In this document: one piece after another, positions 22,064-32,569 of the stretch | Position numbering within the stretch: position 1 is the first letter of the stretch | Layout: every line of letters starts with the position of its first letter | From: Setomelanomma holmii | Lineage: Eukaryota; Ascomycota; Dothideomycetes; Pleosporales; Phaeosphaeriaceae | DNA: 64,000 bases | Assembly: GCA_010015745.1 (NCBI GenBank) | Contig: ML978190.1 | Span: 139,022 to 203,021, forward strand | Direction: 5' to 3' | Translations under genes and position numbers: made by a program | Notes under the pieces: model-generated | What the model saw: only the letters and a program-made list of their open reading frames with translations | Database searches by the model: none | Told to the model about the DNA's origin: nothing

Positions 22064-22345
22064 CCTTTCTGAGAATGCGACGGGACAAGAGGCAGGAGGC
22101 TTTGAGATGGTCAGTTTCATTGTTTTCACATCATTGAAGTTAGCGTTCTGTGCATCTAAAGAATATATTGAGCTCAATCACAGTGAATAGAATTATCCGT
22201 GACCTAAGCAGTCGTAACATGATGATTCTCATGTGTCTCACACCCACCAAATTCATCCCCCAACCTCATCCAGCAATGCCCATCCCGCCCGAATCATAAC
22301 AAACTATCACTCCAATATCAATCAGCATTGTCCACCCACAAGCAT

Positions 22346-23139
22346 CATGCATCTACACAACACTCAAACCCACGATACACAAATACTCTACTTCCCTCTT
22401 TCTGCCCAACGCATCCGCCCACGCTACAAACTCGCAATCAATCAAGGGATCACGAGCCAATCAGCCTCCCCAGCTCTACCTACGCACTCAGCCAACCTAT
22501 CCAAAGCCCAAGAGCCCATGGAAGAAATCGAGCTCAAGGGAGCTCCTTTTCCCCCATACCTCCCTCTTCGCCCAGACAAGCACTCCTTCTGGCGTAAGCC
22601 GCTAGTGCTCATCATCACCAGCATCCTTCTATACGCACTCCTGATCACTGGCACTTTCCTGGGCTCCATGTCTCTAGGCCGCGAGATGCAGCGTGCGAAG
22701 TACCGCAAACTGTCCGGTCAAAGCATTGCACCAAGCACATCGACTATTACGATGAAGATCACGCACACGAAACTCGTGGCAAACTATACCGAGTACATCG
22801 ACATGCGCTTGCAATCCACCCTCACAGTCACGAAGACTGACTTGATGCGGCCTGAAACCTCGCAGACAATGCTACCACCTGCATCACCTACAGGCCCCCA
22901 TTCCTCCCACAATTCCATTGCCATCACCAACTTCTTCGGTACCGACTTCTGCATACCCTCCGCCTCCGCCTACTCCATCAGTCTAGCTAGACAAATGCTT
23001 CACCGTCGGGCCCTGGCTGTCCGAGATTGAATGTACTCAGCGGTGTAGTGTGATGAGTTCGCTGGATGATCAGGTTACGCGGTGCAAGGTTGATAGGAAG
23101 GGAGTGTTTGGGTGTGAGGTTTGTCAGATTGTTGGATAG
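22346..23139 (+). CDS. Small single-pass membrane protein with Cys-rich tail (array member 2)
   Basis: I propose two exons. Exon 1 starts at one of several in-frame ATGs (22233, 22346 or 22518; MEEIELKGAPFPPYL is the most protein-like N-terminus) and runs to 22938. Exon 2 is 22991-23139, after a 52 bp intron with GTACCG donor and CTAG acceptor. Without splicing the frame stays open to 23030, but splicing restores KCFTVGPWLSEIECTQRC then RCK and GCEVC. That matches the tail of array member 1 in cysteine spacing (KC, x3, G, x, W, x4, C, x3, C). A membrane helix (PLVLIITSILLYALLITGTF) follows the short basic-acidic N-terminus. The ectodomain has Asn-Tyr-Thr glycosylation and Ser/Thr. Function unknown. 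Confidence 0.6.
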
Positions 23140-23148
23140 GCTTGATCT

Positions 23149-23815
23149 TTGGTGAGGTTTATTGAGAAACTCTGCATAGACATATGGTTCGGGAATCGGT
23201 TTCCCAACGCGCCCATTCGACTCGAGAGAAATAAGAAAGGAACATTAGATACTATGCTGGGTTTTGGACGCCGAGAGGTGATTTCTGCCATCCAGCCCTT
23301 ATCGTTTAAGATAGTACGAGTGAAAGACCTCCGTGGCTCGAAGAAGAGAAAGATTCATCTATCTCTCCAACATGATGTTACAGATGCCTCACAGGTGTTG
23401 TATACACAACCAAGCAATGACGGTAAGAAAGAATCAGCCCCAGATAAGCCACAGGGCCTGGCTAGAGGACAAGCGGAAACCCCCGCACTAGATGGGTCAC
23501 GTGACCCACTAGTGCATTCTGCAGGTCTTGGCGAGGCTAAGGACATTCTGCAAGATCGGACAGCAGAACCAGCATTCTGCTGCAGATTGCTCAATTTCTG
23601 CAGCAGAATGAGCAATCTGCAGGATGGCACCGCAGAGAGCTCGCTCAGCCAGCAGAAGAGAACGAAGGATGGGAATATATAACGGAGATGGATCTCTCAG
23701 AGTATTGTCTTCCTTCGTAGTCAACTCAGCATAGATGCTCAGTGCAAGGTCTCATTACCTAAATTGAATATCTGTTATACTCTCGCAGTATTGGTTGAGC
23801 TTCAGCAATCATCAC
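23149..23815. repeat. Probable LTR-like retroelement fragment with palindromes
   Basis: This stretch differs in texture from neighbouring genes. It holds the palindrome GGGTCACGTGACCC (23494-23507) with further inverted arms CACTAG/CTAGTG, and two interlocked perfect inverted repeats at 23574-23622. A TATA-like AATATATAACGG follows at about 23675, then a transcript-start-like CTCAGAGTATTG. The order resembles a solo or truncated LTR, and the open frame through it (23149-23682) has no known domain. I could not define ends or a target duplication, so the class is open. Confidence 0.35.
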
Positions 23816-24114
23816 CTCGTTGTTATCGTTGCCGGAACTACAGAAGCCTACCATCAGCCCACCCTCTCCTAATCAACCTTCCGCTTATCACAAGCTAAGA
23901 GCCTGGTGCATCCGAACTCACGAGCGAGATCAGACGGTCAGGACCTCAGAGAAGTATAGGAGACTTGGATTGATAACACATGACACCGTGCATGTACTTC
24001 CATCTTCCTACAGTCACAACCCTGAATTTCACTATACTTACACCTTCCTTCCATTTCTTGATCAAAAACTAACCGAACAGGCTCCAACATCCCAATCTCC
24101 AAACCACCGCAACC

Positions 24115-24639
24115 ATGCAACCCACCACTCATTCTATCCTGCCTCAACACGCCCTGGCCCTACCCGTACATCAAAACAGCTCCGAATCTACTCAGACCCG
24201 TGCTTCTTGCGCCCATCTTCCTACTCGTCCCACTCGACCTACGCGACCATCCAAGTCATCCCGTCTTCGAACATGCATCAAATCCCCGGGCCGTGTCATT
24301 ACGCTCACGATTCTGCTTCTGATCGTGCTAGTAAGTTTCTCCTTCGGCGCAATAGTCATAGGCCGCATTATCGAGCTCGAAGTATTCCGAACCCGGTTCT
24401 CGATGGTTCTAACAGCCCCAACTAGCACTTCAACCATGCTCCAAGCTACGTCAGTGTCTGGCGTAAATACAGTGTTGGTGGTAGTGACACACACAGAGGT
24501 TGGAGCTATTTGGAGTGATGTATCCCCGGTGTAGCATGTTCCCGAGATAACTGTTGGATCCACAACGATGGCGGGATAGACAGCATCGCATGCATGAAGG
24601 GGTACACTGCTGTCTCGGTCCGTCATGAGGAACGCTGAG
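24115..24639 (+). CDS. Small single-pass membrane protein (array member 3)
   Basis: A 139-residue frame (24115-24534) starts MQPTTHSILPQHALAL, has a basic Thr/Arg/Pro N-terminal tail (HLPTRPTRPTRP), a membrane helix (VITLTILLLIVLVSFSFGA), and a Ser/Thr-rich ectodomain ending TEVGAIWSDVSPV. Just beyond, in another frame, 24534-24639 reads VACSRDNCWIHND and IACMKGYTAV, three cysteines before a stop. By analogy with member 2 an intron may join them, but the splice pair is not certain. N-terminal tail, helix and Ser/Thr stalk match the preceding two genes in order and size. Function unknown; the coordinates include the possible second exon. Confidence 0.5.
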
Positions 24640-24954
24640 GTGAGTGCATAGTTCGTTGAAGAAGGAAGGTAAATAATGTCCCGGGAACTAGCCGATTACG
24701 ACAGACCCTCTTAGATAATGGATAGCACGGGCTCAGCAGGGATTTACAAGCAATAGCACGAAAAGTATGCAAATGTCAATGTTGGCATGCGATATAGTAG
24801 GAAAGAAACAGGTGCAACATTGCCGAACTTGACTGTATCCAATCTGGCGGAGAAAGACAAGCATGACCCTGTAGAACTGAACGACGAATATAAGAATACT
24901 CCCTTCTTCCAGAAAGCGCCGTGATTTCGACCGTGTACAGTTGGCCAGCATTAC

Positions 24955-26306
24955 TCATCGTTCAGGAAAGTCCACTGTATCTCCGTACGGTTCCCAGTAG
25001 TGGCTATCCAACGCCTCGTCACCTCCACACAGCTCGTAGCCGTAGTCTGTGATTCGATTGAACGCGCCGTGCTGTCGGAAGCAATACAGGCAGAGCGAGT
25101 AATCCGATGATTCGTCTCCGTGAACTTTCTTGTAGATTGAGACTTCAGTATCGACGAGGTGTAGCGACCTCGCATAGATGGGTGTTTCGGCAGGCTCGGG
25201 ACTCTCGTCTCGCTCGATCGCGGATGTTCGACGGGTTGCTGGCTTCACTGGCGTGGTCGAAATTCTCGGTAGGCCTTGAGGTCTGACAGGCCTAGGCCTG
25301 AACGATGACAGTTCAGGGAACGTGCTAGATTCTACAGCACGCATGGCTTGAGCTGGCGCAGGTGCCCGTTTGGTGAAGGTCGAACTGTGAATTAAAGTTC
25401 TATTGTCACCGCCGACGCTGTGCCGGTAGGCAGTGCTCGCTTGCGCTGTTGCGATCGATCGGCTTCCAAAGTCTGGCAAGGTCTGTTTTCGTACCTTCTT
25501 GGACATCATCTCGGGCGACGAAGATCCATCGTGGCTTCTTTTGACCGCTATAACGGGTATGAGCATATGCAGACTGGGCGTTAAAATGAAGACTCACTAC
25601 TGTGCCACCGTGCGATGCGCGGCGTCCTTGAGCACTCTTCTGACGTCACTGTCGTGTCCGTTGAATATGCTGACAACGCCGAAGTGGGTGCTGAAGAGGG
25701 TGACGGAGTCGCGGATATGTCAGAATCGATCTCGCAGAACATTAGAGGAGAATTCAAAGGAGACGAAACGTCATGCTCGGGAGCAAGGTGTCTATTCAGA
25801 TTCGCGGATGGCGGGATCCGCAAGGAACCGACAGTCGGTCTCGTCCGAGTCGATCCTGCATCGCAAGATTGGGGAACTTGCGTGTCGCTCGCAGACTTCA
25901 TGTCGCTCGACGGTTGTTTCGGGCTGTTGCCTGCCGAGCTTCGAGCAGAGAATGAGGAGGGAGCATCGTAGCGCGGCACTTGCAGACGCAGCACAGGCCT
26001 GGCGGGAGTTGAGGTTCCGTCATTGCTGGTGATAGAGGTTCTGCGCATTCTTGCCTCATCGGCTGCTCGTAACCTGTCGTGCATTTGTTGCGCCACAGAG
26101 CTACCACCGACCCAAACCATTGAGCCTCGTATACTACCATTGCTGTCAGGAGCAGATCGAGGCGTGTCTTGAGAGGTAGGCTGATCTCGCATAATCGTTG
26201 GCGTGCCCGAGGCTCTGGCTTCTTCAAGCAGTTGCTGAAGGAAAGACCCAGATGGGCCGTGGAAGCCTAGCGGAGCGCCTCCGGGCTGTTGGGTGGGAGT
26301 AGTCAT
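24955..26306 (-). CDS. Uncharacterised, largely disordered protein
   Basis: Two exons (26306-25598, 25547-24955) joined over a 50 bp intron with GTGAGT donor, TTAAC branch and ATAG acceptor; 433 residues. It starts MTTPTQQPGGAPLGFHGPSG. Most of it is Ser/Thr/Pro/Arg-rich and disordered, with a nuclear-localisation-like VKRSHDGSSS and SKKVRKQTLP. The C-terminal 75 residues are more ordered: IYARSLHLVDTEVSIYKKV, LCLYCFRQHGAF, DYGYELCGGDEALDSHYWEP, with a CX2C and a third Cys that might bind metal. I do not recognise the family. Codon usage and intron signals look like those of neighbours, so it is probably a real gene. Confidence 0.7.
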
Positions 26307-26739
26307 GCTGTGGTAGGATGCTCATGCGATACTGATTGTAAGCGATGCAGTGTAGTCCATGTAATGAAGCAAAATGCGCGGGGTATCAGAATAAGAGCAC
26401 AGGAGGTGAGGTAGGGATAATGCGAAGAAGCGCGTATCGAGATGGGGAGGCATGCCTGGAGGTGAGGAAACAGCCAACGCCACCTGAAGAAAGAAGGGCA
26501 GGAACAGGTCGACTGCAGCTTCTACATTTAGAGACAGGAAATCGTAAATCTCAGGGATCTGTGTGAACCTAGAACCGAGATAACAAAGCATGGGGGCAGA
26601 ATTGGAGTCGTCATCATGAATTGAGTCGGGCGATGAGATGCCATGTAGCTCTCACCTGTTATGGTGTACTACATGCCTCGTTCTATCATGCAGAGGCTGA
26701 TCCGTTGCGCCGAAACATGTCGTCTAGTGCTCGTGATTC

Positions 26740-27650
26740 TCATGACTCAGACATCTCGGTGTCTACAGCCTTGGCCAGGCCGTGCTCCTTCAGCAGCGCG
26801 TCAATCTCGTCCGCGCCCCAGAGGTGGTGGTAGATCTTGCCCGTCTTGGTCTTTCCCACTGTCGCAAATTCAACTGTGCACATTTAGCTGTTGTCACATG
26901 TCAATGAAGCGCTCCGCGTACTCTTCTCGCTGCTGAGCTTGGTCGAATCCATGGTCTTGCTGAGCACCTTGACCGCAAGCCCGCATGCCTCCTTCAGGTC
27001 ACACTCCTCCTTGTAGTCCTGCTTGAGCAAGCTCTGTGCCGAGGCGTTGTTCGCTCCGACACTTGTCGCTTTCCAGCCGCCGTAGTTGCCACTGGGATTG
27101 CTCTGGTATAGCTGGAACTGTCGCTGTGGGTCCCACCCTGCGTAGATGAAGGACACACCAAAGGGCCGCAGACCACCGTGCTGCGTGTACCCTTGCTTGA
27201 GATCGCATAGGCGGCGCACGAGCTGTTCGCAGGGAATGTCTTCGTTGTAGGTGAGGAGGTAACGCTGGGCGGCTTGACGGGCGTAGTTGATGAGGATGTT
27301 GGCGTCGGCAGTCATGCCTGCTACGGCGCAGATCATGTTGCTGAATCCAAATTAGCATTGAAGCCGCCACCTAGGCAGGTATTGACGCACTCGTTGAGGA
27401 TATACAGCTTCTCGGCGGATGTGTCCTGCTCCAACAGCTTGCTAGTGACTTTCCTCTCCGCGGCGAGCACGATGCCATCCTGCGCTAATATACCAAGAGC
27501 AGTACCGGCGTGCGAGATGGCTTCAAGAGCATATTCGACTTGGTAAAGGCGGCCTTCTGGTGAGAAGATGGTCGTCTGCGCTTGCTGTTAGCTGTGTGAC
27601 GAGTGCTGTATGTGGTGATGGCGCACCCTCGAATCATATCTCCGTGACAT
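26740..27650 (-). CDS. PRE9: 20S proteasome subunit alpha (PSMA4 / Pre9 type)
   Basis: Four exons: 27650-27627 (MSRRYDSR), 27575-27391, 27340-26922, 26873-26740; introns of 51, 50, 48 bp, all with consensus ends. The product is 253 residues. [20 protein letters not shown] is the alpha-subunit N-terminal signature that gates the 20S pore. Then come LNDNMICAVAGMTADANIL, PCEQLVRRLCDLKQGYTQHGG, RPFGVSFIYAGWD, YQSNPSGNYGGWKA and LLKQDYKEECDLKEA. The sequence fits alpha type-4 in human naming, Pre9 (alpha3) in yeast, including the LSSEKIEF tail. It forms part of the outer ring of the 20S core and docks regulators. It shares a 244 bp divergent promoter with Urn1. Confidence 0.95.
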
Positions 27651-27894
27651 GATTGCTGTTTGTCTCTCAAATCCGGAGACCTCGTCAATGTAGGCAGAGA
27701 GAAAGAGAGTTGTGGGTCTGTATGTGGGGATCTGGTCGTGTCGTAGAGCTCCAGGCACAAGCTCCTAACGCGTCGGCGGTCGCGAGTCTTGGCGCCGATC
27801 ACTTTTTGTAGCAGAGCCGCAACCACAACAGAACATCACTGCAGGTCGAGATCACGGGACACTCAACTGCTCTGGGAGAGCATAGGGGAGCATC
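27651..27894. promoter_or_regulatory. Divergent promoter, proteasome alpha subunit / Urn1
   Basis: Only 244 bp separate the two start codons, so both genes must be driven from this interval. I see no perfect proteasome-associated control element (GGTGGCAAA); TATA boxes are also absent, as is common for housekeeping genes. Confidence 0.6.
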
Positions 27895-29669
27895 ATGTCC
27901 GATATTCCCGTGCGACCGCCTGCGCTTGCTCCGCCTCTCCCTGCCAGCTGGACAGAGCACACGGCACCGTCAGGTAGCTATAGCACTCACTGCGTCATCT
28001 GGCATGGCTAATCCGCACAGGACATACATACTACTACAACAAAGACACCAAGAAATCAACGTATACACGCCCGACAGCCGATATACCGCAGTTCCAAGCC
28101 GCACCGCAACCATCGTTGAGTCCTTCCTCATTCGCGCAACCTCTGGATGGCAGCTACCAAAACCAGCCAGCGCAAGACCACTTCAACCCGCAACGACAGA
28201 TCCAAGACCTCATATTCGGGAGTGCGCCAAAGCATTTTGCGCAGCAACATGGTGGCCAGCAGCATGCGAGAGGTGGCCATCGAGGCGGGTTCCGTGGTGG
28301 ACATTACAACTTTCAGGAAAGGCGAAGGGAAAAAGACGACAAGCCAAAACATCGCCAAGACATACCAAACTGTGCACCATGGGCATTGGTGAGGACCAAG
28401 TTTGGACGGAGATTTGTGTGGAACAAGGACACCAATGAGAGCTTCTGGAAATTCCCGCCAGACGTGATGCTTGCAGTGGTGGAGTTCGATCGCAAGGAGC
28501 GAGAGAAGAAAGAGCGCAGAGAACGCGGTGAGCCGAGCGATGCAGAGGAAGACGATGCCTTGGCCGAAATTGAGGCGGAACTTGCAGCAGCTGAAGAGGA
28601 GGTCGAGATCGTTGAGGTTGATGGTGAGGCAGGCATGGATGATGAGGAAGAGTATGAAGAAGTTGAGGTGACTGATGATGAGGGTGAGGAAGCGGGCAAT
28701 GTCCCCAAGAGACAGCGAATGGACGGCCCGGGCGGAGAACAACCAGCAGAGACGGAAGACGACGATCTAGCGTGGCAGCTGGCACAAATGGAAGCCATGG
28801 AAGCAATAGAGGCTGAAGGTGCAGAAGAGGAGGAAGACTACGAGGACGAAGATCCAGTGCTAAGCGAGGAAGATTGTAAGGCACTTTTTAAAGAGTTGTT
28901 GGACGACACGCGGATAAGTCCCTACTCACCGTGGGACAAGATCTTGGAAGACGGCATCCTGTACGATGATGATCGATACAAAGCACTACCAAACATGGCC
29001 GCACGGAAAGAATGCTTCAATGAATGGTCGCGGGAGAAGATGCAGTCCCTGAAGGAAGAAAAGGCGAAGCAGCAAAAGCGCGACCCCAAAATCCCTTACC
29101 TAGCCCTCCTCGACCGCCACGCAACACCCAAGCTCTACTGGCCCGAGTTCAGACGCAAATACAAGAAAGAGCCAGAAATGAAAGACGGCAAACTCTCCGA
29201 CAAAGATAAAGAAAAGCTATACCGCGATCACATCAAAAGACTAGGCATGCGCTCATCAGACCTCAAATCCGATCTCTCCGCCCTCCTCAGGTCTCAACCC
29301 CTCGTCGCACTCAATCGCTCAACCACAATCGACACCCTACCCACAGCAGTCCTAACAGACCTGCGGTACATTTCCCTTCCGCCATCAACGCGCAACTCAC
29401 TTATCGAAACATACATTTCCACCCTCCCACCCGCGCCAGAGGGCAGAGTGCGCTCCGTCGAAGAGGAAGCCCAGCGAGCGAAGAAATCGGCGGAGCGGGA
29501 ACGCCGGGAGAGGGCGCTTGCGGATCGCGAGAGACGTGTGCGGGAGGAGAAGAGAAAGCAAGAACGCGATCTCGCCTATGGAAAAGGCAGACTGCGAGAA
29601 GAGGAGGCGGAGATTGAGCGTGCTCTGAATGTTGGCAAGCAAGGTCTAAAAGCACATCTGGATACGTAG
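27895..29669 (+). CDS. URN1: Urn1-like splicing factor with WW and FF domains
   Basis: Exon 1 is 27895-27973 (MSDIPVRPPALAPPLPASW), then a 47 bp intron (GTAGCT...CACAG) and exon 2 28021-29669; 575 residues. The intron falls inside the WW domain: SWTEHTAPSGHTYYYNKDTK and STYTRPTADIP supply both tryptophan-class positions, the second being Tyr. A Gly/Gln-rich linker (GGQQHARGGHRGGFRGG) follows, then a second WW-like piece (FVWNKDTNESFWKFP), a long acidic stretch, and an FF domain (CKALFKELLDDTRISPYSPW, YKALPNMAARKECFNEW). The C-terminus is a charged Arg/Glu helix. Yeast Urn1 has the WW-FF layout and associates with the spliceosome. Antisense frames over the acidic region are composition shadows. 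Confidence 0.92.
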
Positions 29670-30675
29670 ATACCCCAAATTATACTGCTTTGTGTGAGGC
29701 CTACCTGTTGAGTAACGTTTGCTACGGTCTTTGGTGTTGTTTGCTCACAAAAAGCGATTGCACGCGCCGTCGACTCCGAATCCAACTATGCCATCATCCG
29801 CAATATCATGCTCGTCGAATCTTCGAACATCGTAAAATATCTTCACTGCTCCTGTATAACGCATCCCTATTTCCACAGCCTACCCTGCTGAAACAATCAT
29901 TTCACCCCTGCATGTCTCTCGGACTCACCGCACATTCACAACTACGGTCCTCGTCGCAGGCCAACCTATCACCTCTTCCGTCGTCTCTTTTGACAGGCGG
30001 CAAAGTGTATCGTTATCTGTGCGCAAAGCGCCTGCGCCGTAACTACGATGAGGCGTGACGCGATGTACCGGACGAGCTAGGAATATGGGGCGAGATGGTT
30101 TGCGGAAGAATGAGAATGGTGCAAATCGTAAGCAGCGGTGGTGTTTGGTGCCAGTCGTGATTAGATTGTTGGGCTGAAGTTCGAGCGAATGGTCGAGGTG
30201 GGCTGAAGTTGGTGTATATTGCGCTCCATGGTGCGTGGTAGATGATTGATGAACGTACTGTATAGGTCGCTTGGTTTGAGACTTGAGCAAGATTTGGATC
30301 CAATGAGAGTTTGTTTATTGATGACGGTGAGCAAGCAAATGACTAACAAAACTACAATGTAAGCGATTCCTTAAAAGTTCGAGCGGGAAGATTGACATGG
30401 GCTGGAACCTCCTTGTTGCTATGGTGGTATGCGATGTTTGACCGATGGAAGTTAGTGCGTAGATTGCGCGAAAGCTCGAAGTAGTGGGTGGTTGCTTAGT
30501 TGAAACGCAATGGTATGTCCAAGAAGCATTTGGTTTGTTTCATTGCTATATGTGGCTCATGGTAGATGACTGACTCGTGAAAATAGGGTTAGACGATGGT
30601 CATGGTACGTTCTTCTTTGAGTAACTCAAACGTTCTAGGGAAGCGGTTGAAAGCATTGCCATTGATCTGAACGAT
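29670..30675. other. Intergenic, convergent 3' ends
   Basis: This lies between the 3' end of Urn1 and the 3' end of the HET pseudogene. Overlapping frames on both strands (for example 29925-30290 minus) carry no motif. Nothing supported. Confidence 0.5.
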
Positions 30676-32569
30676 CTAAACGATTATCAATCCAACTCTC
30701 TCCAAAGTCGCAGCCGGTCCGCGTGTCTCCTTCAGCACGAGAAAGTCTTCGAAAGGATGATCGTTCTTCGGATGATTTGTCGCGACACGCAAGCAGAAGA
30801 TCTCATCACCATCTCGGATATGATAGTCGTCCTCGGCATCGAATCTGTAATCCGGACAAGATTCTCTTTCGCAGTGCCCCGTACTGAATAGGGTGACTCG
30901 AAATTGCCTTGTGTAGTTCGAAGGTACCCTTTCATTGTTGACCCTCTGACGGTCAGGTACCCACTAGTGACCTCTCCCGTGACGTCGCCTCCCGCCCGTA
31001 CACAGCTGATATCCAAGACATCTATGCAATATGTCATCTCAGGTATATGATCGTAACCGAAGTGGTCGTTTCCGGTGAGGACTGCGAAGTCAATAGATGC
31101 CCAAGACCAACTAGGCACTCTCCACCTTCGTGATCTGGGTGGAAAGTTTATCTCCGATTCCACGCCTAATGGCCGACGCCAAAGCAGGTCTCGCAGAAGA
31201 GAATGTCGCCATAGGCCCGCGATGTATGTGTCACCCGGGCGAATAGCCATGAACCTTTTCGGAATGCCGGAAAGCGCTGGTAATCTGTCCGTGGCGTAAC
31301 TTAAATTGAGGTTTGTATAATCTTCGACCACCATCCGCCAAGCGATGTGTACACGGGAGATGTGCTCTGTTTCAAAAGTCTCGAGGTAGATGGACTTGAA
31401 TGGATTATGGAACCCGAAAATCCAGCGTCGACAGTGTCCATTGTCTTTGACTCTCCATCCTGGTTGCATTCACATTCTATGCCTTCTTTGCATTTCCAGA
31501 TCAATTCGTTGAATGCGAAATGCAGGAAGCGCGGTGACAGATAGCGTTCCTGGAAGATCCAAGCCCGCTTGAACAATGGCTCATTGTGCAGTTCGCGATG
31601 AGGAAGCGGTCTGCGCGCATACACTGTGTAAAATTGTCCGTGAAGTTCCATGGGTTCGTGAACTGAAGCGCTTGCTCTGAAAAGTCCCTCCGCGACGCAT
31701 CCGGATGCTATGGCGCCAGTGGTCAACACGGCGTTTTCGTGAACGTGGGCCATCAGACTTGCTTCGTGACGCCAGTCGTGCTCATCATCTTGAATGATGC
31801 AGAGAGAGTCTATCCACAGGCACTTGAGACCTAGCTTCCTAGTGAAGGTGATGGCATCCATGAATGTGCGTGGTAGCGAGGTTAAATCGATACTTTCTAG
31901 GTTGAAAATGAGGTTCTGCACAGCGGTGCTAGACGTTCGATTCGGAGCGGAAAGACTCTAGATGCCCCAGCAATGACTGAGACACACGTACTAACCACGC
32001 ATGCCCTTCGTCTCCACCAGCCGTGTCGTCGATCCGACATCGATGAGCCGTGTGGGCAGGGGAACATCTATACCCAAATTCCCACACCGTCTATGGGCTA
32101 CACTGCAGCGCTTTAACCATGTTTATACTTGAGGGCTGATGCGTCCGATGCTGTATTGCCTGGAATTTGATGATGCGACCGAATGATTCTGGGGAAGGGT
32201 GTTGAGTGCACCTAAGGATCTCGGTAGAATAAAGACCAAAGTATGCCCATCGTAGAGCGATTTGTCAACTTGCATTTTTTTGACACTCACCTGGAGGAAC
32301 ACATAACTTGTGTTCTGCATAACCTGTCATAGTAGGCAGGTAGACGAGTATGTGTCGTGGATCTAACCATGTTTTACTCTCTTTTTCTTCGCAGGTTTGA
32401 CCAACCTTCTCAACTCAGACAAAGATAAACAAGCGAAGACCGCCTGAAGAATCAATGTGCATACTTCACAACCTCCACTCGCCGAGTTGTGAAGTTTGCG
32501 GTGGGAAATAAGGCGCACGTGGCGCCTTCCCTTGGCGCCATAGCAACACCCTGCAAGGTTCCCTATCAT
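30676..32569 (-). pseudogene. HET-domain (heterokaryon incompatibility) pseudogene
   Basis: Minus-strand reading follows a HET protein from end to end. Cys-containing N-terminus (NSASGGCEVCTLILQAV, about 32460), then LKRCSVAHRRCGNLG and PTRLIDVGSTTRLVETKGMRG, the HET core (YVCLSHCWG; LPRTFMDAITFTRKLGLKCL; WIDSLCIIQDDEHDW), ERYLSPRFLHFAFNELIW, WSWASIDFAV and the tail DEIFCLRVATNHP to a stop at 30676. It is broken by in-frame TAG codons at 31991-31993 and 31958-31960, both flanking the SHCWG motif. One-base shifts lie near 32105 and near 30920, before the tail. HET proteins trigger cell death when incompatible hyphae fuse; this allele cannot encode the domain intact. Confidence 0.85.

Noticed and set aside
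28128..28884. Long minus-strand frames over the Urn1 acidic region
   Set aside because: Antisense of GA-rich acidic and charged codons; Leu/Pro/Ser composition only, fully explained by the Urn1 reading frame.
31955..31995. A short intron removing both stops in the HET gene
   Set aside because: The only GT...AG pair is about 38 bp and would remove the conserved SHCWG core, so a pseudogene is the better reading.
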